From Amycolatopsis echigonensis (GTDB taxonomy: Bacteria > Actinomycetota > Actinomycetes > Mycobacteriales > Pseudonocardiaceae): a DNA stretch of 62,597 bases. Each line of letters begins with the position of its first letter. Position 1 is the first letter of the stretch. This document shows, piece by piece, positions 42,023 to 50,868 of the stretch. The stretch covers positions 1 through 62,597 of the forward strand of contig NZ_JACJHR010000053.1 of the NCBI RefSeq assembly GCF_014174495.1, written 5' to 3'. The notes beneath the pieces were generated by a model. That model saw only the letters and a list, made by a program, of their open reading frames with translations. It was not told the DNA's origin and ran no database searches. The translations under genes were made by a program, and so were the position numbers.

Positions 42023-42645
42023 GCGCCGGTCACCTTCGGGTCCGTGGTGCCCGCGGGTTCGCTGTAGACGATCTCCAGCAGCTGTTCGCCGTCGAACACC
42101 AGGCTGGTGAGCGACGCGAGCGAGCACTGCCGCTGCCGCGGGTCGTGCCACAGCCGCTTCGCTTCGAGGAACCGGCGAAGCGTCCAGATCGGGAGCTGGT
42201 GCGACACGCACAGCGCTTCGCGCCCTTCGGCCTGTACGCGGGCACGGTGTACCGCGCCGAGCATGCGGTGTGCGATCTCGACGTACGGCTCGCCCCATGA
42301 CGGCTTGAACGGATTCACCAGGTGCGGCCACGCTTTCGGCTGCCGCAGCGCGCCGTCGCCTACCGCCACGCGCTGGCCCTCGAAGACGTTCCCCGCTTCG
42401 ATGAGACCGTCGTCGGTGGCGATGTCGAGACGGTGCGCGCCCGCGATAGGCGCTGCGGTCTCCTGCGCGCGCTGAAGCGGCGAAGCGACGACGTACGCCA
42501 GGTCGTGTCCGGCGAGTGCCTCCGCGACAGTGAGCGCCTGACGCTGTCCACGCTCCGACAGGCGGTAGTTGGGCAGCCGTCCGTAGAGGATCTTCTCCGG
42601 GTTGTGGACCTCACCGTGCCGCAGCATGTGCACGACGGTCGTCAT
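42019..42645 (-). CDS. Histidine phosphatase (phosphoglycerate mutase superfamily)
   Basis: This 208-residue protein has the catalytic motif HMLRHGEVHNPEKILYGRLP at the N terminus, VASPLQRAQETAAPI around residue 53, and the second catalytic histidine in CVSHQLPIW near residue 146. It is more likely a phosphatase than a glycolytic mutase. It overlaps hemL and the thioredoxin gene by 4 bases on each side, as its counterpart Rv0525 is, as I recall, placed in mycobacteria. The substrate is unknown. Confidence 0.88.
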   Translation of the reverse strand: MTTVVHMLRHGEVHNPEKILYGRLPNYRLSERGQRQALTVAEALAGHDLAYVVASPLQRAQETAAPIAGAHRLDIATDDGLIEAGNVFEGQRVAVGDGALRQPKAWPHLVNPFKPSWGEPYVEIAHRMLGAVHRARVQAEGREALCVSHQLPIWTLRRFLEAKRLWHDPRQRQCSLASLTSLVFDGEQLLEIVYSEPAGTTDPKVTGA

Positions 42646-43946
42646 GGGCGAACCGCCTCAGCCGCCGCGCGCGCCGCCGCCGGCAACGCGGCCTCGATGA
42701 CACCGAACGCTTCGTCGTCCATCGCGGCGTTCACGAACCAGGCCTCGTACGCGCTCGGCGGCGGGTACACGCCCGCTTCGAGCAGCGCGTGGAAGAACGC
42801 CGGGAAGCGCCACGTCTCGGTGGCCTGCGCGTCCGCGTAGTTGCGTACGGGCTTGTCGGTGAAGAAGACGCTCACCAGGTTGCCCGCGAACTGCACCGTG
42901 TGCGTGACGCCCGCTTCGCTGAGCGCCTTGTCGAAGAGCCCGCCGAGACGCTTCGCGTTGGCGTCGAGCTTCTCGTACACAGCGTCGTCGGCTTCGCGCA
43001 GCGCGGTGAGACCCGCGGCGACCGCGACCGGGTTACCGGACAACGTACCAGCCTGATAGACGGGACCGCCGGGCGCGAGCTTCGCCATGATGTCCGCGCG
43101 GCCGCCGAACGCCGCGGCGGGCAACCCGCCGGACATCACCTTGCCGAACGTGTAGAGGTCGCCGGCCACGCCTTCGAGGCCGAACCAGCCGGCGCGCGAA
43201 ACGCGGAAGCCGGTCATCACCTCGTCCATGATCAGCAGCGCGCCGTTCTCGTGCGCGAGGTCACGCAGCGCGGCGTTGAAACCGGGGTCCGGCGGCACCG
43301 CGCCCATGTTGCCCGCGGCCGCTTCGGTGATCACCGCGGCGATCTGGCCTTCGTTTTCCGCGAAGGACTTGCGAAGCGCGTCAAGATCGTTGTACGGCAA
43401 GACAATCGTGTCCGCGGCCTGCGCGCCGGTGACGCCCGGCGAAGTCGGCAGGCCGAGCGTCGCGACGCCGGAACCCGCTTCGGCGAGCAGCGCGTCGACG
43501 TGGCCGTGGTAGCACCCGGCGAACTTCACGATCTTGGCGCGGCCGGTGAAACCGCGGGCCAGCCGGATGGCGCTCATCGTGGCTTCGGTGCCGGAGTTGA
43601 CCAGCCGGACCTGCTCGACCGGGCCGACCCGGCCGATGATCTCCTCGGCCAGTTCGACCTCGCCGATCGTCGGCGTGCCGAAGGACAGCCCGTGCTCCGC
43701 GGCCGCGCGGGCGGCGGCCACCACCTTCGGGTGCGCGTGCCCGAGGATCATCGGGCCCCACGAGGAGACGAGGTCGACGTAGCGGTTGCCGTCGGCGTCC
43801 CACAGATACGGGCCCTCGCCGCGGACCATGAACCGCGGCGTGCCGCCGACCGAGTTGAAGGCGCGCACCGGCGAGTTCACCCCGCCCGGAACGGCCGCCT
43901 TGGCGCGTGCGAACCATGCTTTGGACTGCTCGGTGCCAGTGCTCAC
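42642..43946 (-). CDS. hemL: Glutamate-1-semialdehyde 2,1-aminomutase
   Basis: HemL converts glutamate-1-semialdehyde to 5-aminolevulinate, following HemA. The 434-residue PLP enzyme has NSGTEATMSAIRLARGFTGR, the GCYHGHVDALL loop, IMDEVMTGFRV and the PLP lysine in FGKVMSGGLPAAAFGG. The GTG at 43946 gives VSTGTEQSKAWFARAKAAVP, the usual N terminus; the longer frame adds 67 unconserved residues. It heads the minus-strand run that continues into the cytochrome c maturation genes, while hemA, hemC, hemD and hemB lie 6 kb away. Confidence 0.95.
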   Translation of the reverse strand: MSTGTEQSKAWFARAKAAVPGGVNSPVRAFNSVGGTPRFMVRGEGPYLWDADGNRYVDLVSSWGPMILGHAHPKVVAAARAAAEHGLSFGTPTIGEVELAEEIIGRVGPVEQVRLVNSGTEATMSAIRLARGFTGRAKIVKFAGCYHGHVDALLAEAGSGVATLGLPTSPGVTGAQAADTIVLPYNDLDALRKSFAENEGQIAAVITEAAAGNMGAVPPDPGFNAALRDLAHENGALLIMDEVMTGFRVSRAGWFGLEGVAGDLYTFGKVMSGGLPAAAFGGRADIMAKLAPGGPVYQAGTLSGNPVAVAAGLTALREADDAVYEKLDANAKRLGGLFDKALSEAGVTHTVQFAGNLVSVFFTDKPVRNYADAQATETWRFPAFFHALLEAGVYPPPSAYEAWFVNAAMDDEAFGVIEAALPAAARAAAEAVRP

Positions 43947-44076
43947 CGTCCCAGTCTTGCAAATCCTCCGATCGGGTGTCGGTGGCGCCCAAGCTGCCAC
44001 CCGTTTGCCACCCGGCGCACCGGCCCGACCGCTCTTAGGATGGGCGCCCATGGACGGGGCGAGCCATGGAGGAGAC

Positions 44077-44562
44077 GTGACGGCGCCCACACATCGCCGG
44101 AACCCGTGGCTGATGCTCGCGGTGTTCTTCGGGCTGGTCGGCGTCATCGCGCTGGTCGGCGCGCTGGCCGCGACGACCGCACCGGACGCCTACAACCGCT
44201 ACGTGCTGCCGGCGTGGGCCCCGCCCTCGTCCCTGTTCAGTCCGGTGTGGACAGTGCTGTACCTCGTGCTCGCCGTCGCCGGCTGGAGTTATTGGCGCAC
44301 CGACGGCGAGAACCAGGGCTTCGCCGCGTACGGCATCGGCCTGCTGTTCAACCTGATGTGGATCTCGCTGTTCTTCGCGGGCGGTTCCACGCAGGTCGCG
44401 TGCGTGGACATCGTGCTGCTCGATTTCACCGTGATGGTGACGATCGCGCTGTTCTACCGCCGGTCCCGCATCGCCGCGCTGCTGCTCGTGCCGTATCTGG
44501 CGTGGCTGCTCTACACGACCGCGCTGAACGTCGCGATCATCGCGCTCAACGACGTCCCCTAA
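44077..44562 (+). CDS. tspO: TspO/MBR family protein
   Basis: This is a five-helix membrane protein of the translocator/benzodiazepine-receptor type, which binds porphyrins and related ligands. The 161 residues show RYVLPAWAPPSSLFSPVWTV, YLVLAVAGWSYWR and LLVPYLAWLLYTTALNVAI, all family signatures. GTG at 44077 is preceded by GGAGGAG within 8 bases. It is divergent from hemL across 130 bp, which supports a tetrapyrrole link, and its end overlaps the next, convergent gene by 4 bases. Confidence 0.9.
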   Translation: MTAPTHRRNPWLMLAVFFGLVGVIALVGALAATTAPDAYNRYVLPAWAPPSSLFSPVWTVLYLVLAVAGWSYWRTDGENQGFAAYGIGLLFNLMWISLFFAGGSTQVACVDIVLLDFTVMVTIALFYRRSRIAALLLVPYLAWLLYTTALNVAIIALNDVP

Positions 44563-45089
44563 CGGCCCGGCTGCGCCACGATCGCCTGTGCGGCCACCGA
44601 TCCGTCCGATCCGGTGCGGCCCTGGACGGTCACCGTCTGGCCCGGCTTGAGGTCGCTGAGCTTGCCCGGTTGCGTCACCCCGACCGTCGTGCTGTCCGAA
44701 GTGGACACTTTGACTTCGCTGCCCTGCACGGTCTTCAGCGTGACCGTGCTGCCGTCGACCTTCTCCACGGTGCCGATCGTGCCGCGACCGCCTGCCGTGC
44801 GTCCGCCGAAGCCGGTCCCCTGTTGTCCGGCTGTCGAATCAGGACGGGCACTGGAAGTACTGCTCGACGGACCGAACGCCGCGTGCGTCCACGCGCCGCC
44901 GGCGAACGCCAGCGCCAGCACGAGCAGCCCGGCGAGCACGAGGGTCGGCTTGCCGAACGGCCGCGCGACCTGCTTCAGCTCAGTCGTGAGATCGCCTTGG
45001 ACGGCGGGTTCGGCGATGAGGTCTTCCGGACGCTGCGCGGCCGGCTCCTCCGGCGGGGTCGGAATGGGCTGGGTGGTCGACGCGGACAT
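44559..45089 (-). CDS. Membrane-anchored DUF5666-like protein
   Basis: This 176-residue protein has a hydrophilic cytoplasmic N terminus, one helix at about 49-68 (TLVLAGLLVLALAFAGGAW), a Ser/Gly linker and an external beta domain with GTIGTVEKVDGSTVTLKTVQ that looks like DUF5666. It follows the ABC permease by 7 bases, so it is probably part of the exporter operon. The function is unknown. Confidence 0.7.
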   Translation of the reverse strand: MSASTTQPIPTPPEEPAAQRPEDLIAEPAVQGDLTTELKQVARPFGKPTLVLAGLLVLALAFAGGAWTHAAFGPSSSTSSARPDSTAGQQGTGFGGRTAGGRGTIGTVEKVDGSTVTLKTVQGSEVKVSTSDSTTVGVTQPGKLSDLKPGQTVTVQGRTGSDGSVAAQAIVAQPGR

Positions 45090-45096
45090 GGGGCTC

Positions 45097-46299
45097 CTAC
45101 TCGTGCCGGAGGGCGTCGATCGGCCGCAGCCGCGAAGCCCGGTTCGCCGGGAAACTGCCGAAGAAAAGCCCGATCAGGGCGGACACCGCGAACGCGAGCG
45201 CGATCGACGACGGCACCACGACCGGCTGGATGCCCGCGACGCTGAACCGGCTGCCGACCACGCCGATCAGCACGCCGAGCAGTCCGCCGAACAGGCTCAG
45301 CATGGTCGTCTCGGCGAGGAACTGGCCAAGGATCGCCGAGCGCGGCGCGCCGATCGCCTTGCGGATGCCGATTTCGCGGATCCGCTCGGTGACCGTGACG
45401 AGCATGATGTTCGTGACGCCGATCCCGCCGACCAGCAGCGAGATCGCCGCGACCGCGCCGAGCAGCACGGTGAACGTCTGGATCGCCGACGTGCGGGTCT
45501 GCAGCAGCTGCGCGGAGTTCTGGATCTGGAAGTCCGGATTGGCCGAGGCCTGGATGCCGTGCCGGGCGTCGAGGATCGCGGTGACCTCGGCCTGCGCCAG
45601 CCCGATCGAATCGGCCGTGGTCGCCTGCACCGCGATCTGGTTCAGCCCGCCGTAGCCGGCGAGCGAGTTCTGCACCGCGCTGATCGGGGCGATCGCGACG
45701 TCGTCGGCGTTCTGCAGCCCGGTGCTGCCCTTCGTCTGCAGCACGCCGATCACGGTGAACTGGATGCTGTTGATCAGCACGTTCTTGCCGACCGGTTCGG
45801 CGGTGCCGAAGATCGACTGCGCCGTCGTCGGCCCGAGCACCACGACCTTGCGCGCCTGCGTCACGTCCTCGGCGCCGAACAGCTGGCCGTCGGCGATCTG
45901 CCGGTTCGTGGTGGTGAAGTAGCTGGGTTCGGTGCCGACGACGCTCGACACGTCGTAGGACGTCTGCCCGTAGGTCGCGGTCCCGCTGGTGTTCACCACC
46001 GGGGCCGCCGCCTTGACGTCCGGCGCGCCCACCGGGTCGACCAGCGCGTGCGCGTCCTGCACGGTGAGCGGCCGGACCTGGCTGGTCTGCCCGCCGCCGC
46101 GGAGCGGAGACACGTTGACCACGTCGGTGCCGAGGCCCTGGATGCTCGCGGTGATCGCCGCCGAAGCGCCGTTTCCCACTGCCACCAGCAAGATCACCGA
46201 CGCGACGCCGATGGTGATGCCGAGCGTGGTGAGCACCGAACGCAGTTTGTTCGAGGCGAGCCCGCGCACCGCGAACCGCATGATCTCGAGGAAGTTCAC
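45097..46299 (-). CDS. MacB-type ABC transporter permease
   Basis: This is a permease with the MacB/FtsX topology: one N-terminal helix, a large external domain, and three C-terminal helices with LLVGGIGVTNIMLVTVTERI then REIGIRKAIGA, which is a MacB signature. The 400 residues start at GTG 46299, which overlaps the ATPase stop codon as GTGA. With the ATPase and adaptor it should form a tripartite-like exporter driven from the cytoplasm. The substrate is unknown. Confidence 0.9.
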   Translation of the reverse strand: MNFLEIMRFAVRGLASNKLRSVLTTLGITIGVASVILLVAVGNGASAAITASIQGLGTDVVNVSPLRGGGQTSQVRPLTVQDAHALVDPVGAPDVKAAAPVVNTSGTATYGQTSYDVSSVVGTEPSYFTTTNRQIADGQLFGAEDVTQARKVVVLGPTTAQSIFGTAEPVGKNVLINSIQFTVIGVLQTKGSTGLQNADDVAIAPISAVQNSLAGYGGLNQIAVQATTADSIGLAQAEVTAILDARHGIQASANPDFQIQNSAQLLQTRTSAIQTFTVLLGAVAAISLLVGGIGVTNIMLVTVTERIREIGIRKAIGAPRSAILGQFLAETTMLSLFGGLLGVLIGVVGSRFSVAGIQPVVVPSSIALAFAVSALIGLFFGSFPANRASRLRPIDALRHE

Positions 46300-46994
46300 G
46301 CGACCACCCCGGCGCGGACCTCGTCCGACACGATCCGCCCGTCGCTTACCCGCACGACGCGGCGGGCGTGGTGTGCGACCTCGTCCTCGTGCGTGATCAC
46401 CACGACCGTGCGGCCGAGCGCGTTGAGCCGGTCGAAAACGCCGAGGACGTCGACCGTGCTTGCGTGGTCGAGGTTTCCGGTCGGTTCGTCGGCGAGCAGC
46501 AACGCCGGTCCGCCGACCAGCGCTCGCGCCACCGCGACGCGCTGCTGCTGCCCGCCGGACAGTTCGTTCGGCAGATGCTTGGCCCGGTCGGTCAGCCCGA
46601 CCATCTCCAGCGCGGCGAGCGCGCGGCGTCGCCGTTCCCCTCGCTTGAGTCCGCTGTAGACCATCGGCAATTCCACATTGGACAACGCGCTGGTGCGCGG
46701 CACGAGGTTGAAGGACTGGAAGATGAAGCCGATCTTTCGATTGCGCAGCAAGGCAAGCTGCCGTTCGTTGAGGTCGGCGACCGAGAATCCGTCCAGCAGG
46801 TACCGGCCCGAGGTCGGAGTGTCGAGGCAGCCGAGCATGTTCAGCAGCGTCGATTTCCCGGACCCGGACGCGCCCATGATCGCCACGTACTCGCCCGGCC
46901 ACACCCGCAGATCGACCCCGCGCAGCGCGTGCACGGCGGTTTCCCCGCTGCCGTAGGTCTTGCGCAGTCCGGAGACCGCGATCACCGGCTTCAT
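46296..46994 (-). CDS. MacB-type ABC transporter ATPase
   Basis: This is the ATP-binding subunit of the exporter. All motifs are present in 232 residues: Walker A GASGSGKSTLLN near residue 40, the Q-loop FIFQSFNLVPRTS, the signature LSGGQQQRVAVARAL and Walker B LLLADEPTGNLD, followed by the switch histidine in VITHE. It overlaps the adaptor and permease genes by 4 bases on each side. Confidence 0.95.
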   Translation of the reverse strand: MKPVIAVSGLRKTYGSGETAVHALRGVDLRVWPGEYVAIMGASGSGKSTLLNMLGCLDTPTSGRYLLDGFSVADLNERQLALLRNRKIGFIFQSFNLVPRTSALSNVELPMVYSGLKRGERRRRALAALEMVGLTDRAKHLPNELSGGQQQRVAVARALVGGPALLLADEPTGNLDHASTVDVLGVFDRLNALGRTVVVITHEDEVAHHARRVVRVSDGRIVSDEVRAGVVA

Positions 46995-48253
46995 CCCCGG
47001 CCCCCGCCGCCGACGCCGCTCTGGCGTCCGCCGCCGAATCCGCCCTGCTGACCGCCGCCGAACCCGCCGAGACCGCCGGTGCCACCGGTTCGCTGCTGGC
47101 CATTGGAGCCGCTCGACGTCGTCGGCGACGCCGCGGTGAGGACCACGCTGTCGCCCTCTTGCAGCCCGGACTTGATCTCCACGGTGGACTCTCCGCGCAC
47201 CCCGACCTCGACCTGCCGCGACACCGGCTGCCCGTTCTGTTCCACCGTGACCACGTTCGTCGTCCCGCTGGTCCGCACCGCCGCGGCCGGAACGCTGAGC
47301 ACATTGTCGGCTTCCGCGACGGTGATCACGACGCTCGCCGACTGCCCGGGCCGCAACCCCGACGGCGGATTCGACAACGCCAGTTTCGCGCCGTAGCTGA
47401 CGACATTGCTGCTCGTGGTCGGCGTGAGATCAATGCTGGAAACGGTCGCCTGCAACGGTTGATCCGGTGTCGCGTTCAGCGCAACCGTGGCTTTCTGACC
47501 GGTTTTCACCTTGCTCACGTCAATTTCCGCCACCGAAGTATTGACGACGAGATTGCCCATGTCGGTGATGTCGATAAAACCGGTGCTGCTGCTCGTGGTG
47601 CTGTTACCGGAGGACGACTGCTGGCCGGACTGGCCGCCGGAACCGGAATTCGAGGAAGACGTGCCCGCTGAACTGTTGCTGGAACCGGATCCGCTGCCCG
47701 TTTGCTGCCCGACCGTCCCGTTGATCGCGGTGACCGTTCCCGCCCCCGGTGCGGTCAACGTCGTCGCGGCCAGCGCCGATTCCGCGTTGTCGACGTCCAG
47801 CTGCGCTTGATCCACTTTGGCCTGAAGCGACGCGGTGCTGCTCTGCGCCTGTGCCGCGGTCTGGTTCGCCGGCGGGTTGTCCTCCGCGTTCGTGAGGTTG
47901 TCCTCGGCGACCGCGAGATTGTCCTTGGCGACCTGAAGTTGTTTGCTCGCCTGGGAAGAGTCGATCGTGGCGAGCTTCTGCCCGGCGCTCACGACGTCGC
48001 CGACCTTCACGTCGATGCTCGTCACCTTGCCGGACGTCGTGAAGTTCGCGACGCCGGTGTACGTGCTCGCGATCGTGCCCGCCGCCGACACGGTCTGGGA
48101 GACGTTCGCGCGGCGGACCGGCGTGGTCCGGGTTTGTGCGGACGCCGTGGAGCTAGCCGGAGAAAATGCCTGGTAAATCCCGAAAGCCGCGCCGCCGAGC
48201 AGCACGACAAGGACTCCGTTGACCACCCAGGTTCGTGTGCGCAGCCGCGTCAT
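46991..48253 (-). CDS. MacA/HlyD-like adaptor subunit of the ABC exporter
   Basis: This is a membrane-fusion-type adaptor. The 420 residues have an N-terminal membrane anchor (residues 11-31), a barrel-sandwich lipoyl-like domain with SGKVTSIDVKVGDVVSAGQK, a short coiled coil at about 100-165, and a second lipoyl half. This half is interrupted by a Ser/Gly/Asn/Gln linker of about 40 residues near position 185-225. The C terminus is a Gly/Gln-rich tail. The linker and tail are unusual and less GC-biased than the rest. It is the first gene of the exporter operon. Confidence 0.88.
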   Translation of the reverse strand: MTRLRTRTWVVNGVLVVLLGGAAFGIYQAFSPASSTASAQTRTTPVRRANVSQTVSAAGTIASTYTGVANFTTSGKVTSIDVKVGDVVSAGQKLATIDSSQASKQLQVAKDNLAVAEDNLTNAEDNPPANQTAAQAQSSTASLQAKVDQAQLDVDNAESALAATTLTAPGAGTVTAINGTVGQQTGSGSGSSNSSAGTSSSNSGSGGQSGQQSSSGNSTTSSSTGFIDITDMGNLVVNTSVAEIDVSKVKTGQKATVALNATPDQPLQATVSSIDLTPTTSSNVVSYGAKLALSNPPSGLRPGQSASVVITVAEADNVLSVPAAAVRTSGTTNVVTVEQNGQPVSRQVEVGVRGESTVEIKSGLQEGDSVVLTAASPTTSSGSNGQQRTGGTGGLGGFGGGQQGGFGGGRQSGVGGGGRG

Positions 48254-48318
48254 GGGCGCAAGACTGCGGGGCCTGCTTAGCAGTCAGCTGTTGGTTCCCT
48301 GTGGGCCAGCTGTGTAAT

Positions 48319-48723
48319 TCAGTCCTTTTTCTTTTTGTGCCGGGCACGCACCGCGAGCAGCAATTGGCGGAACGCGTCCACCACCAGCACCGCGGACAAC
48401 GTGCCGAGCCCGAGCGCCCCGGCGATGTGCCCGCCGAAGTAGCGCTGCGACGCCAATCGCGTGCCGTCGCCCGCGGTGGTGACGACCGTGACGACCCCGG
48501 CGTGCCACAGCGCGAACGCCGCCCAGAGCACCAATCCGGCCACCACGACCTCGCCGAGCGCGACGAACGCGCGCCACGGCTGGTTGAGTTTCGCCTCGGG
48601 CTGTTTTTCCTCCGGCGGCCAAAGCCCGGCTCCGGTCGGCTGGGGTAGGTCGATCACGGGGTCCAGCATTTCAGGTTCACCGTCGTTCCGCGTCCCTCGT
48701 GGGGGTTCAGTTCCGGGAGTCAT
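48319..48723 (-). CDS. Two-helix membrane protein, unknown function
   Basis: This 134-residue protein has a Pro/Glu-rich cytoplasmic N terminus, helices at about 54-75 and 96-119, and a lysine-rich end, RARHKKKKD. The ATG at 48723 has GGAGGAG seven bases upstream and lies 17 bases inside the end of the preceding gene. It occupies a place near hemB like that of Rv0513 in mycobacteria. The function is unknown. Confidence 0.7.
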   Translation of the reverse strand: MTPGTEPPRGTRNDGEPEMLDPVIDLPQPTGAGLWPPEEKQPEAKLNQPWRAFVALGEVVVAGLVLWAAFALWHAGVVTVVTTAGDGTRLASQRYFGGHIAGALGLGTLSAVLVVDAFRQLLLAVRARHKKKKD

Positions 48724-49195
48724 CGGACTGCTCCTCCCCGGTCGATTCGGTCTCGGGCCGGTTCTTCGCGGCCAGCTCCGACAGCGCGGCCTTCAGCGCT
48801 TCGACGTCGCGGGCCCAGGCGAGCACCACCGTGCCGTCGTCCAGCTCGACCGGCAACTCGTCGTACTTCCGCGGCACCGACCAGCCACCGCCGAGAACGC
48901 GCGTCCCGACCGGCGCGCCGACGTCGGTCACCGACGCGATTCGCTCGGCGGCCAGCGTCTCCCGCCCTTGCCGCAGCCTCTCGGTGGTGACCTCGAGCGA
49001 AAGGAACCGTCGCCGCGCGTAAACCCACGGCAGCGTCAGCACGCACAGCGCGGCGCCGATCAGCACCCAGCCGACGATGTGCGTCGGCCCGCCGGTGGCG
49101 AGTTCGGCGAGCGCGCCCAGCAGCGCGAACAGCGGGCCCCAGACCAGTGCCGACCAGCCGACACCGGCCTCGGAGTACAGCGTCCTGGCCGCCAT
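48707..49195 (-). CDS. Membrane protein with a cytoplasmic beta domain
   Basis: This 162-residue protein has two hydrophobic helices at about 15-35 and 42-60, then a hydrophilic domain with SLEVTTERLRQGRETLAAER and VELDDGTVVLAWARDVEALK, which resembles a PH-like or DUF3093-like fold. The ATG at 49195 shares its A with the upstream stop codon (TAATG). The function is unknown. Confidence 0.7.
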   Translation of the reverse strand: MAARTLYSEAGVGWSALVWGPLFALLGALAELATGGPTHIVGWVLIGAALCVLTLPWVYARRRFLSLEVTTERLRQGRETLAAERIASVTDVGAPVGTRVLGGGWSVPRKYDELPVELDDGTVVLAWARDVEALKAALSELAAKNRPETESTGEEQSDDSRN

Positions 49196-49767
49196 TACAG
49201 GGTCTTGCCAACCTTCGGGAAGTAGTCCGCGACCTTCGGCAGGTACAGCAGGATCAACATGACGACCAGCGCCAGCGAAGCGGCGAGCGCGAAGACGCTG
49301 CGGTTCGCCCCGAGTTCGAAGACGATGCCAAGCACCGCAAGCAGCGTCGCGATGCTGCGCGCCGACCGCGTGCCCTCGCGGGCCTTCCAGGCGAACAGCA
49401 CGAGCAACGCACCGAAGCACAGCGCGCCGATCAGCATGGCCCACACGAGAGTGTTGGCGTTGGTCTGCAGCTGAGCGACGTCGACCTTCTGCCCACTCTT
49501 CCGCAGCTGCTCGACCGCGTGGTCGACCAGCTGCTGTTTGAACGCGAGGACGACGACCTGCCCGGCGACCACGATCACCGCACCCACGATGGCGAGCACG
49601 AACGCGACGTGCACCTGCATCGGCGGCCTGGCCTTCGGCGCGGACTCCCCCGGCAGCATCGGATCCGGCGCACGACCGCGCTTGCGGCGTTCGTCGTCGG
49701 TGAGCCCGGCGAACTCGTCCGGGGTCACCTCGGCTGGCTTCGGGGTGTTGTCGTCCTTCTCGGCCAC
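49195..49767 (-). CDS. Four-helix membrane protein, unknown function
   Basis: This 190-residue protein has a charged N terminus of about 50 residues, DEFAGLTDDERRKRGRAPDP, then four hydrophobic segments, with a predicted external loop between the first two. It starts 20 bases after hemB and is followed by two further membrane protein genes with overlapping ends, suggesting co-transcription with the haem genes. The function is unknown. Confidence 0.7.
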   Translation of the reverse strand: MAEKDDNTPKPAEVTPDEFAGLTDDERRKRGRAPDPMLPGESAPKARPPMQVHVAFVLAIVGAVIVVAGQVVVLAFKQQLVDHAVEQLRKSGQKVDVAQLQTNANTLVWAMLIGALCFGALLVLFAWKAREGTRSARSIATLLAVLGIVFELGANRSVFALAASLALVVMLILLYLPKVADYFPKVGKTL

Positions 49768-49787
49768 CCGAAAGACCCTACCCGGGC

Positions 49788-50759
49788 TCAGTCCAGCCAG
49801 GCTGCGGCCTCGGCCGCCCAGTAGGTCAGGATCAGGTCCGCGCCCGCGCGGCGGATGGAGGTGAGCACCTCGAGCACGGTGCGCTCGCGGTCGAGCCAGC
49901 CGTTCGCCGCGGCCGCCTCGACCATCGCGTACTCGCCGGAGATGTTGTACGCCGCGACGGGAACCGGGGAAATGTCGGCCGCCGCCTTTATGATGTCCAA
50001 ATAGGACAGGGCGGGCTTGACCATCACCATGTCCGCGCCCTCGGCGAGGTCCAGCTCGAGCTCGCGCATCGCCTCGCGCGCGTTGCCGAGATCCTGCTGG
50101 TAGGTCTTGCGGTCGCCCTTGAGCTGCGAATCGACGGCCTCGCGGAAAGGACCGTAGAACGCGCTGGCGTACTTGACCGAATAGGCGAGAATCGCGGTCT
50201 CGCTGTGCCCGACCTCGTCAAGCGCCCGGCGGATCACGCCGACCTGGCCGTCCATCATTCCGCTCGGCCCGAGCACGTGCGCCCCGGCTTCGGCCTGCGC
50301 GACGCCCATGTCCGCGTACAACCGGAGCGTGGCGTCGTTGTCGACCACGCCGTCCGCGTCGAGGACGCCGCAGTGTCCGTGGTCGGTAAACTCGTCCAGG
50401 CAGGTGTCGGCCATCAGCACGGTGGAGTCGCCGAGTTCGCTGCGCAGATCCCGGAGCGCGACGTTCAGGATGCCGTTCTCGTCCACCGCGCCGGAGCCCT
50501 GCGCGTCCCGCTTCTCCGGAATGCCGAAGAGCATCAGCCCGCCGACCCCGGCGTTGACCGCTTCGACCGCGGCCTTGCGCAGAGTGTCGCGAGTGTGCTG
50601 AACGACGCCCGGCATGCTGGCGATCGGCCGCGGCGCGTCGAGGCCCTCGGCCACGAACATCGGCAGGATCAGCTGCCGTGGCCGCAACGTGGTCTCGCTG
50701 ACCAACCTGCGCATTGCCGGAGTAGTACGAAGCCTGCGGGGTCGCTGCTCAGGGAACAC
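49788..50759 (-). CDS. hemB: Delta-aminolevulinic acid dehydratase (porphobilinogen synthase)
   Basis: HemB condenses two 5-aminolevulinate molecules to porphobilinogen. The 323 residues have both active-site lysines, in YSVKYASAFYGPFREA near residue 200 and MVMVKPALSYLDIIK near residue 253. The metal loop reads MADTCLDEFTDHGHCG, with Asp where zinc enzymes have a second Cys, which points to a less zinc-dependent or magnesium-type enzyme. It lies downstream of the cobA-hemD fusion, with a 51-bp palindrome between them. Confidence 0.95.
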   Translation of the reverse strand: MFPEQRPRRLRTTPAMRRLVSETTLRPRQLILPMFVAEGLDAPRPIASMPGVVQHTRDTLRKAAVEAVNAGVGGLMLFGIPEKRDAQGSGAVDENGILNVALRDLRSELGDSTVLMADTCLDEFTDHGHCGVLDADGVVDNDATLRLYADMGVAQAEAGAHVLGPSGMMDGQVGVIRRALDEVGHSETAILAYSVKYASAFYGPFREAVDSQLKGDRKTYQQDLGNAREAMRELELDLAEGADMVMVKPALSYLDIIKAAADISPVPVAAYNISGEYAMVEAAAANGWLDRERTVLEVLTSIRRAGADLILTYWAAEAAAWLD

Positions 50760-50792
50760 ACACCCAAGGTACTCCCGCGCTCACCCCGAAAG

Positions 50793-50843
50793 CCGTGAAG
50801 GGCTCCTTGGGGGAATCTGATTCCCCCAAGGAGCCCTTCACGG
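50793..50843. repeat. Perfect 51-bp palindrome between hemD and hemB
   Basis: Two 25-base arms, 50793-50817 and 50819-50843, pair perfectly around a central T. Compared with the element at 30331, each arm has two changes, A to G on one side and T to C on the other, so the stem is kept. It lies 25 bases past the hemD stop codon and 33 bases upstream of hemB. It may attenuate or end transcription between the two haem genes. Confidence 0.88.
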
Positions 50844-50868
50844 ACCAAAACCTCAGCCGCGACGAACC

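Noticed and set aside
43786..44076. N-terminal extension of TspO by 97 codons
   Set aside because: It overlaps hemL in antisense; the GTG at 44077 with GGAGGAG gives the normal family length.
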